The notes below the pieces were generated by a model. It saw only the letters and a list, made by a program, of their open reading frames with translations. It searched no databases and had not been told where the DNA came from. This document shows, in pieces, positions 17,884-27,157 of a stretch of 46,241 bases of DNA (positions within the stretch are counted from its first letter, which is position 1; each line of letters begins with the position of its first letter). A program made the translations under genes and the position numbers. Origin of the DNA: an uncultured Lamprocystis sp. (lineage in GTDB: Bacteria > Pseudomonadota > Gammaproteobacteria > Chromatiales > Chromatiaceae); NCBI RefSeq assembly GCF_903933125.1, contig NZ_CAIZIZ010000473.1, positions 1-46,241 of the forward strand, in the 5' to 3' direction.

Positions 17884-17973
17884 GGGTGTCCGGCTCCAGC
17901 GGGAGTGGCTTGGGTGTGGCTGGGAGGGCCTGAGGAACTGTTCAGTCCGTTAGGTGAGGCCTTCTGGGTCGCG

Positions 17974-18136
<163 letters not shown>

Positions 18137-18247
18137 TGTGTCTAATTTGTCGTTGAGGCGTTACTTGCCCGGTCCGCCCGGTCCGGCGGCGTCCCGGCAT
18201 TGTTGAGTTGTCCTGTCGCGTCTGTCAACGTGCGTGCCCACAAAGAC

Positions 18248-18282
18248 AGAGGCCCAGGGTCGCAAAGCGACCCTGGGCCTCT
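18248..18282 (-). terminator. Terminator hairpin downstream of actP
   Basis: A perfect 16-bp stem (18248-18263 with 18267-18282) closed by three bases. On the minus strand it lies 80 nt after the actP stop and is followed by TGTCTTTG, a short T-rich run. Strong hairpin, imperfect U-tract. Confidence 0.75.
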
Positions 18283-18362
18283 GGATGCACGGCCGCCGGA
18301 ACGCCACTGCCCGGCCCGCCGCGCTGCCGCGGAACCTCCCTGTTCCGCAAACCGTTCTCCTG

Positions 18363-20066
18363 CTAGTGGCTGGCGGTTCCCTCGGAGCCGATACCGGTCT
18401 CGCAGCGAACGCGCTGCGCCGGGAAGAGCGCCCGATCTTTCTGGGCCTGCTTGGAGTTATCCGTGATGGAGAACAGCCAGATGCAGATGAAGGCCAAGGG
18501 GATCGAGATGATGGCCGGGTTGTCCAGGAAGATCAGACCGACAGGCTTGCCGTCAGCACCCATGTGGCCGAGCGTCTCGCCCCACACCGCCTTGGACATC
18601 ACGGTCAGCGTCAAGGCGCTGATGAGCCCGGCGAACCCGCCGACCAGCGCGCCGCGGGTCGTCATCTTGCCCCAGAAGATCGAGGCCACCAGCACCGGGA
18701 AGTTGGCGCTGGCCGCGATGGCGAAGGTCAGGCCGACCAGGAAGGCGACGTTCTGCTTCTCGAAGATAATGCCGAGGATGATGGCGATGATGCCCAGGCC
18801 CAGGGTCGCGAACTTCGATACGCGCAGTTCCATGGTCTCGTTGCTGCGGCCGCGGGCGATGACGCTGGCATAGAGGTCATGCGAGATCGCCGAGGCGCCG
18901 GCCAGGGTCAGGCCGGAGACGACCGCCAGGATGGTGGCGAAGGCCACCGCCGAGATGAAGCCCAGGAAGAGGTTGCCGCCGACGGCCTCGGCCAGCTTGA
19001 TGGCGACCATGTTGGTGCCGCCGAGCAGGCCCTTCGGGTCCGTGATGACGCCGTCCACCAGGGCGCCGGCCGAGAAGTAGGCCGGGTTCTGGGCGAGCAG
19101 GACGATGGCCGAGAAGCCGATGATGAAGGTCAGGATGTAGAAATAGCCGATGAAGCCGGTGGCGTAGAACACCGACTTACGCGCTTCCTTGGCGTTCGGC
19201 ACGGTGAAGAAGCGCATCAGGATATGCGGCAGACCGGCGGTGCCGAACATCAGTGCGAGACCCAGCGAGATGGCGTTGATCGGATCCTTGATCAGGGCGC
19301 CGGGACCCATGATGGCGTCGTGTTTGCCGTGCGTCGCGACCGCTTGCTTGAACATTTCCTCCGGGGAGAACCCGAAGTGATTCAGTGCGGCCAGGGCCAT
19401 GAAGGTGGCACCGGACAGGAGCAGCACGGCCTTGATGATCTGCACCCAGGTGGTGGCCGTCATGCCGCCGAAGATCACGTAGATCATCATGAGAGCGCCG
19501 ACGATCATGACCGCCATCCAATACTCCAGACCGAACAGCAACTGGATCAGTTTGCCGGCACCGACCATCTGCGCGATGAGATAGAAGATGACGACGACCA
19601 GTGAGGACACGGCCGCCATGGTGCGGATCTGGGTCTGACCGAAGCGGTAGGAACTCACGTCCGCGAAGGTGAACTTACCCAGGTTACGGATCTGCTCGGC
19701 GATCAGGAACATGATCACGGGCCAGCCGACCAGCCAGCCGATGGAGTAGATCAGGCCGTCGAAACCGGACGCGAATACCAGGCCGGAAATACCCAGGAAG
19801 GAGGCCGCGGACATATAGTCGCCGGCAATGGCGAGACCGTTCTGGAAGCCGGTGATGCCGCCGCCGGCGGTGTAAAACTCACGCGCCGTGCGGGTACGCT
19901 TGGACGCCCAGTAGGTGATGCCCAGCGTGGCACCGACGAAAATAATGAACATGTAGATCGCGGTCATGTTCAGTGGCTGCTTCGCGCCGGTGACCGCGGG
20001 CGCGGCCACCAGGGCAAAGGGCACGAGGAGTGCGGCCAGGATGGCCCAGGGGGCAAGACGTTTCAT
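18363..20066 (-). CDS. actP: Cation/acetate symporter ActP
   Basis: A 567-aa SSS-family permease with a cleavable or anchoring N-terminal segment and about 13 further membrane helices. It imports acetate with a cation. Family features: [57 protein letters not shown] overlap with the upstream DUF485 gene gives translational coupling, as in the E. coli yjcH-actP pair. No acs gene is adjacent. It would feed photoassimilation of acetate. Confidence 0.94.
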   Translation of the reverse strand: MKRLAPWAILAALLVPFALVAAPAVTGAKQPLNMTAIYMFIIFVGATLGITYWASKRTRTAREFYTAGGGITGFQNGLAIAGDYMSAASFLGISGLVFASGFDGLIYSIGWLVGWPVIMFLIAEQIRNLGKFTFADVSSYRFGQTQIRTMAAVSSLVVVIFYLIAQMVGAGKLIQLLFGLEYWMAVMIVGALMMIYVIFGGMTATTWVQIIKAVLLLSGATFMALAALNHFGFSPEEMFKQAVATHGKHDAIMGPGALIKDPINAISLGLALMFGTAGLPHILMRFFTVPNAKEARKSVFYATGFIGYFYILTFIIGFSAIVLLAQNPAYFSAGALVDGVITDPKGLLGGTNMVAIKLAEAVGGNLFLGFISAVAFATILAVVSGLTLAGASAISHDLYASVIARGRSNETMELRVSKFATLGLGIIAIILGIIFEKQNVAFLVGLTFAIAASANFPVLVASIFWGKMTTRGALVGGFAGLISALTLTVMSKAVWGETLGHMGADGKPVGLIFLDNPAIISIPLAFICIWLFSITDNSKQAQKDRALFPAQRVRCETGIGSEGTASH

Positions 20067-20371
20067 CGCAGATCCTCCTGGATCGACTTGGTCAGGCGAT
20101 CGAACTCACCGTTGGCCCGGTAGACATAGATTCCGGTCAGGACAAAGGCCGAGATGATGACCGAGAGGCCCACGGGGATGCCGACGGTCGTTACTGAACC
20201 GGCCCACAGCGGCACGGCCAGGGATTTCGGCGCGTAGGCGACGATCATGATGAATCCGTAATAGAACAGGAACATCAGGAACGTCAATATCCATGCGAAG
20301 CGTTTGCGTTTTGTGACGAGTTCCGCGTAGAGCGGGTGTCGCGTGATGGCCTCGACCGAGTCAGTAGTCAT
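20063..20371 (-). CDS. yjcH: DUF485 inner-membrane protein YjcH
   Basis: A 102-aa protein with two membrane segments (about 27-48 and 62-86) and the DUF485 start [17 protein letters not shown]. It accompanies actP throughout proteobacteria; role unknown, perhaps an accessory subunit. ATG 20371 is chosen from the family N-terminus; a longer frame upstream has no support. Confidence 0.9.
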   Translation of the reverse strand: MTTDSVEAITRHPLYAELVTKRKRFAWILTFLMFLFYYGFIMIVAYAPKSLAVPLWAGSVTTVGIPVGLSVIISAFVLTGIYVYRANGEFDRLTKSIQEDLR

Positions 20372-20827
20372 GGGCTTACCTGGTTGATTGAAAAAGTCTG
20401 AGTGGTGTTGCGATTGTCCCGCCCGGGCGGGGGCCTTGCCAATCCGTGGGCAGCAAATCGGCACTTGTCCGCATCCAAGAACGAACACGTGTCGCATCCA
20501 GGCGCGGTAGACCGGAGTCCAGGTCGTGCCCCGTGTTCATTTAGTGTTCTTAAGCGCAGCGGGCCGGCCTGCGTGTCCATTGAACGTCCGAGCGGTACGG
20601 CGGGACGCGCTGATTGTGTTGCCCCAGCGCAATGCGTGTCAACGCCATCTGGGATCTTTCTGCGCAAACGACAGGGACGGGCCGCCCGACGGGCGTTCGG
20701 GTTGGGTTCCTGGTCCCTGCTATCCTGCCTGCGCAGGCTTTGCCAAGCTTCCAGGGCTCTCTTACTATGCAGGCTTGGCCAAACGCCCAGTCCGGTGCGG
20801 GGCTTTACTTGCAGGATCGTTAATATT
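20372..20827. other. Divergent intergenic region between yjcH-actP and thrC
   Basis: A 456-nt gap between divergent genes. It must carry the promoters of the actP operon and of thrC. I see no convincing promoter pair, no CRP-type palindrome, and no element of the GTCGTT family. Short overlapping reading frames here look accidental. Confidence 0.5.
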
Positions 20828-22228
20828 ATGAACTATGTGAGTACGCGCGGACGGGTCAGCCCCGTCGGCTTCGCTGAGGCGGTCATGATGGGTCTGGCGA
20901 CTGACGGCGGCCTGCTGGTGCCCGCCGTCATCCCGCAAGTTGGGACGGATACCCTGCGCGACTGGTCCCGGCTATCGTTCCAGGACCTCGCGCTGGAGGT
21001 CATGTCCCCCTATGTCGGCGGGGAAATTCCGCGCGAGGACCTGCGTGGACTCATCGCCCGCGCTTACGCCGGCTTTTCCCATCCGGAGGTGACGCCGGTG
21101 GTCGAGGCCGGTGGCCTCAAGATCCTGGAGCTGTTTCACGGTCCAACCGCGGCTTTCAAGGACGTGGCCTTGCAGTTATTGGGGAATCTGTTCGAATACC
21201 TGCTCAAGCGCGACGGTGGACACCTGAACATTCTCGGTGCCACGTCAGGCGACACTGGTTCGGCCGCCATCGCCGGGGTGCGGGGTAAGGAGCGCATCCG
21301 GATCCTGATCCTTCACCCGAAAGGCCGCGTCTCGCCGATCCAAGAGCGGCAGATGACCACGGTGCTGGACCCCAACGTCCATAACATCGCCATTCGTGGA
21401 ACCTTCGACGATGGCCAGCGCATCGTCAAGGATCTGTTCAACGATTTAGCCTTTAAGGCCGAGTATCACCTGGGCGCGGTCAACTCGATCAACTGGGCGC
21501 GCATCCTTGCGCAGACGATCTATTACTTCTACGCCTGGGGTCGGGTGAGCGGCGGCGACCCGGATCGGCGCCTGAGTTTCTCGGTGCCCACCGGAAACTT
21601 TGGCGACTGCTTCGCGTGTTATCTGGCGAAGCGCATGGGGTTGCCGGCGGACCGGATCATCGTCGCCACCAACCGTAACGCGATCCTCACTCAGTTTGTG
21701 CACACCGGGATCTATGAGGCGGCTGAGGTCCACCAGACGTTAAGTCCGGCGATGGACATCCAGGTCGCCTCCAATTTCGAGCGTTATCTGTATTTTCTCC
21801 ACGGCGGCGATGCCGCGATCGTCCGTGACCTGGTCGAGCAGATGCAGTCGAGCGGCCGACTCACGGTGAAGGGGTCGCGACTCAATCAGGTGCGGGCGGA
21901 TTTCGATGCGACTGCGGTGTCCGATGCCGATACACTGGAGCAGATGCGCACCACCTTCGCCGGTAGTGGCTACATCCTCTGCCCGCATACCGCCACCGGA
22001 GTCTGGGCGGCGCGGGTGCGGGGCAATGCGGTGTGCCTTGCCACCGCGCACCCCGCCAAGTTCAATGAGGCGGTGCAGGCGGCCATCGGTCAGGACGCTC
22101 CGGCGCCTGAGTCATTGCGCGGACTGATGGACAAAGCGACGCGCTGCACAGAGTTGGACGCGACCACCGAGGCCGTGCGGGAGCACATCCGGGAGACCTT
22201 GGGCGTGGTCGGTGCCGGGCCGGCCTGA
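20828..22228 (+). CDS. thrC: Threonine synthase
   Basis: PLP enzyme of 466 aa converting O-phosphohomoserine to threonine. The cofactor lysine is Lys111 in HGPTAAFKDVALQ, the N-terminal STRG segment is typical of the ThrC class found in E. coli and plants/fungi, and GATSGDTGSAA forms the phosphate-binding loop. ATG 20828 fits the family N-terminus; the frame is open far upstream but the extra 142 codons have no matching domain. AGGA lies about 11 nt before the start. hom and thrB are not adjacent. Confidence 0.95.
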   Translation: MNYVSTRGRVSPVGFAEAVMMGLATDGGLLVPAVIPQVGTDTLRDWSRLSFQDLALEVMSPYVGGEIPREDLRGLIARAYAGFSHPEVTPVVEAGGLKILELFHGPTAAFKDVALQLLGNLFEYLLKRDGGHLNILGATSGDTGSAAIAGVRGKERIRILILHPKGRVSPIQERQMTTVLDPNVHNIAIRGTFDDGQRIVKDLFNDLAFKAEYHLGAVNSINWARILAQTIYYFYAWGRVSGGDPDRRLSFSVPTGNFGDCFACYLAKRMGLPADRIIVATNRNAILTQFVHTGIYEAAEVHQTLSPAMDIQVASNFERYLYFLHGGDAAIVRDLVEQMQSSGRLTVKGSRLNQVRADFDATAVSDADTLEQMRTTFAGSGYILCPHTATGVWAARVRGNAVCLATAHPAKFNEAVQAAIGQDAPAPESLRGLMDKATRCTELDATTEAVREHIRETLGVVGAGPA

Positions 22229-22234
22229 GCCGGT

Positions 22235-23005
22235 ATGGCAGGGATGCTCGCGATCCTGGTCGGGGTCGTGCTACTCGGTGGCGCGGGACTGCTGTACGCC
22301 GAGTATCGGCGGGAATCACGTGTCTTGCGCGCGGCGGCGATCGGCGCTGTCGCGGCTGATCACCGGCGCGACCCGGCGCGTACCCTGGAACGGCTCACCC
22401 GTTGGGTCTACAACAATCAGGGGTTCGCCAAGAATTCACGTTATTTCCTGAGTCCGCGGTTCGGCCCGACGCCGTTGCAGGTGCTGGAATCAGGCGGCGA
22501 TTGTGCCGATAAATCCAGGCTGCTGGCGGCCATGCTCGACGAACTGGGTATCCCCAGTACACTGGTGATGCTCTACGCGCCGGACTATGCCCGGTCCACA
22601 CACACGGTGGTTGAAACCCGGTTACCCGGCTTTCGCGCGGCCGCCGACCCGGTATTCGATATCGTGTTTCCGGACGGGGCCGGGGGGCTGCTTGGGGTGG
22701 CGCAGCTCCAGCAGCAGCCGGAACGCTTCGAGGCGCGCATTCATGCGCTTGCCGCGGAACGGGGGCCGGCTTCCAAAGTCGCCTTTTATCCAACCGAACT
22801 TGAGAGCTACCGGTGGCCCAGGACCATCAATTGGGAGCGCATGCCGGCCACGCGTGTCCTCGGTTCAGTGCTCGGTTGGTTCGTCCCTCAGCCCGAGCTG
22901 GTGACGCGGCCGCGCCTGTTGGCCGAGCCCAAGCTGCTTGTTTCGTTAGCGCTATTTGGGCTGGGGCTGGTGTGCGTCGGCCTGGGTTGGCTGCTGATGC
23001 CTTGA
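22235..23005 (+). CDS. Membrane-anchored transglutaminase-like protein
   Basis: A 256-aa protein with a membrane helix at each end (about 3-22 and 233-255) around a transglutaminase/papain-like core. A Cys-His-Asp triad is visible: Cys90 in GGDCADKS, His123 in STHTVVE, Asp138 in AADPVF. Such domains may be proteases, amidases or transglutaminases; substrate unknown. It begins 6 nt after the thrC stop and is probably cotranscribed, though a functional link is not evident. ATG 22235 is chosen; an in-frame ATG at 22244 is possible. Confidence 0.75.
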   Translation: MAGMLAILVGVVLLGGAGLLYAEYRRESRVLRAAAIGAVAADHRRDPARTLERLTRWVYNNQGFAKNSRYFLSPRFGPTPLQVLESGGDCADKSRLLAAMLDELGIPSTLVMLYAPDYARSTHTVVETRLPGFRAAADPVFDIVFPDGAGGLLGVAQLQQQPERFEARIHALAAERGPASKVAFYPTELESYRWPRTINWERMPATRVLGSVLGWFVPQPELVTRPRLLAEPKLLVSLALFGLGLVCVGLGWLLMP

Positions 23006-23084
23006 CTCACGGCGCTTGTAATCGCGTCCGATCAGTGGCATGTCAAGCGCTGCGCAATTGACCTTGTTCAAACCGGAGAGTGGC

Positions 23085-23296
23085 GTCGTTGTCGTTGTCG
23101 TAATCGAGGTGACGATACCCGCGAGGATTCGCTCGCACCGCGTTGTTTCGCAGCCCCTGCGTTGCAAGCAGCGCAACGATGCCTTTGGTTCCGTGCGCGG
23201 ATATCGAAGCTTTTCAAGCGCTTGGTGGCCTTCTAGGCCCAGGCGACGGAGCGAATCCAAACCGCCTCTCCGATTACGATTACGACAACGACAACG
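23085..23296 (-). repeat. GTCGTT-ended intergenic element, copy D
   Basis: (GTCGTT)2-GTCGTAATCG lies at 23085-23106 and CGATTACGATTACGACAACG onward at 23271-23296, so the ends are complementary. Read on the minus strand, the interior carries the family blocks in the order seen in copy B: GGATTCGCTCCGTCGCCTGG, GCATCGTTGCGCTGCTTGCAA, GAAACAACGCGGTGCGA. It fills most of the 368-nt gap before ubiG; no gene is seen there. Confidence 0.85.
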
Positions 23297-23373
23297 AAAC
23301 CACCAGTGCAACGGCTGTGTTCGCGTTTAACTTGTTCCTGATGCGTTTCTAACGCCAACGAGAGGCTGCACCG

Positions 23374-24141
23374 ATGGCATCTACTCAACTGACTGGAGCC
23401 AACATTGATCCGGCCGAAGTCGCCTATTACGAACGCCTGGCCCACCGGTGGTGGGATACCGCGGGGCCGTTCTGGCCGCTGCACCGACTCAATACCTTTC
23501 GGGTCGGTTACCTGCGTGATCGGATTGCGCAGACGCTGGGTTTGGATCCGCGGCAGGAGCGTCCGTTCGCGGGCTTGCGCGTGCTCGATATCGGCTGCGG
23601 CGGCGGTATCTTAAGCGAGTCCGTGGCCCGCCTGGGGGCCACGGTGGTCGGCGTCGATGTGACTGAGAAAAACCTCGGTGTGGCACGCCTGCACGCCGGC
23701 TGGAGCGGCTTGACGATCGACTACCGGTTGGAATCCGTCGATCAACTGGCCGATTCCGGGATCGTCTTCGACCTGGTGCTGAACATGGAAGTGGTGGAGC
23801 ATGTCGAGCGGCTGCCGGACTTTCTTGCGCACTGTGCCCGCCTGGTCCGGCCGGGCGGTATCATGGTGGTGTCCAGCATCAATCGGACCGTCGCGGCGGC
23901 CCTGATCGCGATCTTTGGGGCGGAGTATGTCCTGCGCTGGTTGCCGAGAGGGACCCACCAGTACCGCAAACTGGTGCGTCCGGGCGAGGTGATCGCCGGT
24001 CTGGGTGCGGATTATCGGGTCTTGGATCGGACCGGGGTGCGGGTCAACCCGTTCAACCGGGCCTTCTCCCTGACCCGGTGGATGGGGGTGAACTATATGC
24101 TCGTGATGCAGCGAGCGGCTAGGGAGTCCGTAATCGGTTGA
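23374..24141 (+). CDS. ubiG: UbiG O-methyltransferase of ubiquinone biosynthesis
   Basis: A 255-aa class I SAM methyltransferase that performs both O-methylations of the ubiquinone ring. Motif I is VLDIGCGGGILSE near residue 70, followed by VVGVDVTEKN and the UbiG-specific LNMEVVEHV near residue 140. The N-terminal WWDTAGPFWPLHRLN also fits UbiG. ATG 23374 has GAGAGG upstream. The gene is flanked on both sides by GTCGTT elements in opposite orientation and stands apart from other ubi genes. Confidence 0.95.
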   Translation: MASTQLTGANIDPAEVAYYERLAHRWWDTAGPFWPLHRLNTFRVGYLRDRIAQTLGLDPRQERPFAGLRVLDIGCGGGILSESVARLGATVVGVDVTEKNLGVARLHAGWSGLTIDYRLESVDQLADSGIVFDLVLNMEVVEHVERLPDFLAHCARLVRPGGIMVVSSINRTVAAALIAIFGAEYVLRWLPRGTHQYRKLVRPGEVIAGLGADYRVLDRTGVRVNPFNRAFSLTRWMGVNYMLVMQRAARESVIG

Positions 24142-24154
24142 ACTGCGAATACAA

Positions 24155-24376
24155 TCGTTGTCGTTGTCGTTGTCGGATAAGCGTTTTTTATCGGGCATGC
24201 ACTGTCCGATGCCTGGCTGGTTTCGACTCGCTACCTTGCCTGGGCGTGCACGGTTGCTAAAACTCCAAATGGCCTCGATCGCTGGGCCAGGAGCCAAGGA
24301 ATCGTGACAATGATTGCAATCGGTCAGCGAAACTACGCGGTACAAGATCGATTACGACAACGACAACGACAACGAC
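24155..24376 (+). repeat. GTCGTT-ended intergenic element, copy E
   Basis: Left array of GTCGTT units at 24155-24175 leads directly into GGATAAGCG; right end CGATTACGAC-(AACGAC)3 at 24349-24376. Interior blocks: GGTTTCGACTCGCTACCTTG (as in B), then TTGCAA and GCGAAACTACGCGG near the right end. It starts 14 nt after the ubiG stop. Confidence 0.85.
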
Positions 24377-24414
24377 TGAAATGGCGGGTGGGCAACTTCA
24401 GGTGAAGCACGACA

Positions 24415-25362
24415 TCAGTAGTAGTGAGCCGCTTTGTGGGTGGGCAGCCACGCCCGCCAGCGCGCGTCGAGACCGCCCATGCCACCGGGGAAACGTGAGT
24501 CGATGACTGACGTTGATGCCGAATCATCGCCCGCGGTCGCTTCGGAGCGTTTCAGGATCTCTCCGATGAGCGGCCCGCCTTCCGGGATCGACATCAGGAA
24601 GTACACCAGAGACCAGGCTTGTGCCTCGGCACGCTGATTCGGCGCGTTCTTGCGCTGCCAGTCGGGTTCCGACAAGCTCAGCAATTCGGCCGTCGGGAGC
24701 AATCGGTCAGTATTGCGTAATGTTTGCACCGTCAGATCCAGCTGCGGGTCTGAAAAAACCGCGGTGGTATCACTCAAGACCCGCAGCAGTTGGAAATAAC
24801 GCGTGAGTCCGGCGCGCAGCCAGCGGGGAGCGAACGGGAAATCGCTGCGCAACAGGGTCTCGCTCGTTTCCCCCGCCAAGGCTTGCGCCATCGCATCCGG
24901 GCTGAGTCGATACCAGGTGACGAGTTCGCCGGTCGCGGGAGCGCCCTGGCGGTCCGGAGTGGACGGTGCGGCGGCGGTTCCGACGACGCGGTCGTAGGCC
25001 ACCTGGTCAGGGAGCAGGCGGATGGTGAGGGTCGGCTGGGCCGGGAAGGTGAGATTACAGCGTGTTCGATAAATCCTATCGACCGCACGTGGAACCGACT
25101 CGACCATGTGGTTGACGCGGTCGTGCAGGCGGAAGTCGACTGGCACGACCCGGACGATCAGGCTGGAGTCGGCCCTGGCCTGATTGGTCGAGGCCGTGCC
25201 CGGTTGGGCTGCTTGTGCCGGGAGCGCATCAGGTGGGCGGTCGCTGAACTGCACATTGCCATCGGCATCTTTCCATTGATAAACCTTGGCAAAACAGACG
25301 GCCGAGCCGATCGAAAGCATCAGCAACAGGAGTACAGCAGGGATCGGAGCAGCGATCTTCAT
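24415..25362 (-). CDS. Secreted DUF4124-domain protein
   Basis: A 315-aa protein with a signal peptide (about 1-25) followed by a DUF4124 module (YQWKDADGNVQFSDRPP, about 28-44), a small beta domain common in secreted proteins of gammaproteobacteria. Residues 60-300 are a predicted alpha/beta region whose layout (LTRYFQLLR, then AEAQAWSLVYFLM) recalls DUF1570-type peptidase-like tails, but I see no HExxH, so catalysis is not supported. AAAGGCGAG precedes ATG 25362. It stands alone on this strand. Confidence 0.75.
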   Translation of the reverse strand: MKIAAPIPAVLLLLMLSIGSAVCFAKVYQWKDADGNVQFSDRPPDALPAQAAQPGTASTNQARADSSLIVRVVPVDFRLHDRVNHMVESVPRAVDRIYRTRCNLTFPAQPTLTIRLLPDQVAYDRVVGTAAAPSTPDRQGAPATGELVTWYRLSPDAMAQALAGETSETLLRSDFPFAPRWLRAGLTRYFQLLRVLSDTTAVFSDPQLDLTVQTLRNTDRLLPTAELLSLSEPDWQRKNAPNQRAEAQAWSLVYFLMSIPEGGPLIGEILKRSEATAGDDSASTSVIDSRFPGGMGGLDARWRAWLPTHKAAHYY

Positions 25363-25485
25363 ACTCGCCTTTCGGGGTTAAACCTCCTCTTGGCGATTCT
25401 AGTCGCTAGCGCGGCTTGCGTGATCCGTCCTAACAATTCTTTACAACCCGGCCGGCCGCCGTTGGCCGCAGCCGACGCGAATCGG

Positions 25486-26955
25486 TCAGGTATCCGTGTA
25501 CTCGCTCGCCATGCGTTCCTGGGCGACACCGAGCGCGCCGAGCGCTGCCGCGCCGGCGCGCACCGCGGCGGCCGGCCCGGCGAGATAGAAGCGCAGGCCG
25601 CTGAGGTCGGCGTGGTCCGTTTGGACTGCCGCGATCAGGTCCGCCGCCGCGTCGCTGATCAGCGGCGTGAAGCTGAAGTTGTCCAGGGCGTCTTTGAGCG
25701 CGCGTCCCCAGCGGCTTTGGTAGTGTCCCTCGGGATGGGTCGTGCCCCAATAGAGGTGGAATGACTCGATCAGATCAATGGAGACGGCGTGCTCGATCAG
25801 GCTTTTCACGGGGGCGATGCCGTCGCCGATGGCGATGAATACCGCGGGTTCCGGTGCGTCCTCGCGCAGCACGAAGGTCCCCTGCGGGCCGGTCACCTTG
25901 ATCAATTGACCGGCATGAAGTCCGCTGAACACCGCCGCGGAGAAGGCGTCCGTCCCGCGTCGGACATAGAACCAGAGATTGCGTCCGTTGCACGGACAGC
26001 TCGCAATCGGCAATTCACGGCTGGCGCCGTCCTCCAGGGTCAGGGTGGCGCGCTGGCCGGCCATGAAGCGCAAGGTGTGGGTGCGCGGGGTCTGGACATT
26101 CAGGCTCACCAGATCCGGTGCGAGCGGTTCCAGCTTGCGCAGGCTGGCACGGATCTCCTGACGCGGCAGGTCCTGCACCGACAGCGCCTCGGCCGCCTCG
26201 AGGATCAGATCGGTAACCGCCGTCGTCGAGCAGGTGAGAATGTAGCCCAACTGTTTCTCGCGCTCGCTCAGCACATAGTCGTGATCGCGCGTCGTGGCGA
26301 CCTCGCCGCTCAGCACGCGGGCCTTGCATTCGCCGCAGTTACCGCTGGCGCAGCCGTAACCCAGCTTGAGTCCGGCGCGCACCGAGGCATCCAGGATGGA
26401 CTCGGCGCCCTCGATGAAGAAGTCGTGCCCGCTCGGGATCAGTTTACAGTTGGCAGCCATGATGCGCAGGAAGGTATCTTTCGCCAGCAGTTGGGCCGTC
26501 TTGTCGGCCGTTGGTCGCTCCGCCAGGGCCAGGCGGGCTTGCGCAAACCAGGCTTGCATCGCGCTGATCGCCGCCGCGGACGGACCCTGATCACCGCCCG
26601 AAAGGTCTTGGAGCCGTGCGCCGACCTCGTCCAACAGCGACTCGGTTGCCGTCAGGGCCGACATCCGCTCCACCAGGGTCGCGCTCAGGCCGCGCAGACG
26701 TGCGACCAGGACCTCGGGGCTGGGCAGGATGGTATCGGCGTGATGAGACTTCGGTACGGCCGCGGACTTGATCCGCTCCACCCGGAGCAGCGCCTCGTCG
26801 TCATGGAGGCTCACCGCCGGGTAGAGCAGCAACAAATCCTGGATCGCGACGGCGCCCTCGAAGGTTTCGAGGTCGCCGCGGCGGATGCGTCGCTGGATCT
26901 CGGCGCGGGTGACCCCGGCCAGGCGGGCGGCGCGTGAGAGACTCAGATAGCCCAT
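25486..26955 (-). CDS. 2Fe-2S ferredoxin/flavin reductase with HTH-like N-terminus
   Basis: A 489-aa fusion. Residues 1-45 (SLSRAARLAGVTRAEIQRRI, then GDLETFEGAVAIQDLLLLYP) look like a MerR/excisionase-type winged helix. Residues 50-165 are helical with no recognised domain. Residues 170-255 are a plant-type 2Fe-2S ferredoxin with Cys202, Cys207, Cys210 and Cys242. Residues 265-489 are a ferredoxin-NADP-reductase-like FAD/NAD module, with LPIASCP where the RxYS flavin motif usually lies and a GDGIAPVKSLIE nucleotide loop. AGGAG precedes ATG 26955. Divergent from glcE. It could pass electrons from NAD(P)H to an oxygenase or a ferredoxin-dependent enzyme; the partner is not known. Confidence 0.82.
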   Translation of the reverse strand: MGYLSLSRAARLAGVTRAEIQRRIRRGDLETFEGAVAIQDLLLLYPAVSLHDDEALLRVERIKSAAVPKSHHADTILPSPEVLVARLRGLSATLVERMSALTATESLLDEVGARLQDLSGGDQGPSAAAISAMQAWFAQARLALAERPTADKTAQLLAKDTFLRIMAANCKLIPSGHDFFIEGAESILDASVRAGLKLGYGCASGNCGECKARVLSGEVATTRDHDYVLSEREKQLGYILTCSTTAVTDLILEAAEALSVQDLPRQEIRASLRKLEPLAPDLVSLNVQTPRTHTLRFMAGQRATLTLEDGASRELPIASCPCNGRNLWFYVRRGTDAFSAAVFSGLHAGQLIKVTGPQGTFVLREDAPEPAVFIAIGDGIAPVKSLIEHAVSIDLIESFHLYWGTTHPEGHYQSRWGRALKDALDNFSFTPLISDAAADLIAAVQTDHADLSGLRFYLAGPAAAVRAGAAALGALGVAQERMASEYTDT

Positions 26956-27100
26956 GAATAGCGGTCTCCTGACGGGTGTCGGCCTCAAGGTTGCAATCCC
27001 GACCCCGGCATCCCATTGATGGCAGCGGATAGCAAGGTGACGCAACTCACAAGTAACATAGTCGATGTGCCGACGCGACGCAAAAGCACTGGAGGATCCC

Positions 27101-27157
27101 GTGGAGCAACAAACCAAGCGGCTGTACGCCTTTATCAGCGGGCATCAGCCAGTATGA
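27101..27157 (+). CDS. Possible 18-codon leader peptide coupled to glcE
   Basis: A short frame opening with GTG 27101 behind a strong GGAGG (27091-27095). It encodes 18 residues, starting MEQQTKRLYAF, and its TGA overlaps the glcE ATG as ATGA. The glcE start itself lacks a good ribosome site, so translation may enter through this leader. No resemblance to a known leader peptide is claimed. Confidence 0.35.
   Translation: MEQQTKRLYAFISGHQPV

Noticed and set aside
18234-19604. Plus-strand open frame of 456 codons opposite actP
   Set aside because: Asp/Gly/Gln-rich shadow of actP; it also runs over the actP terminator hairpin.
20402-20827. Upstream extension of thrC by 142 codons
   Set aside because: The extra residues do not look like a domain or signal peptide, and ATG 20828 matches the conserved threonine synthase start.
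20372-20827. CRP-binding site between actP and thrC
   Set aside because: No TGTGA-N6-TCACA palindrome of reasonable quality was found by eye.
24130-24155. GTAATCGG at the ubiG 3' end as part of element E
   Set aside because: It encodes the last codons of ubiG and is not flanked by the array; an 8-nt match is probably chance.
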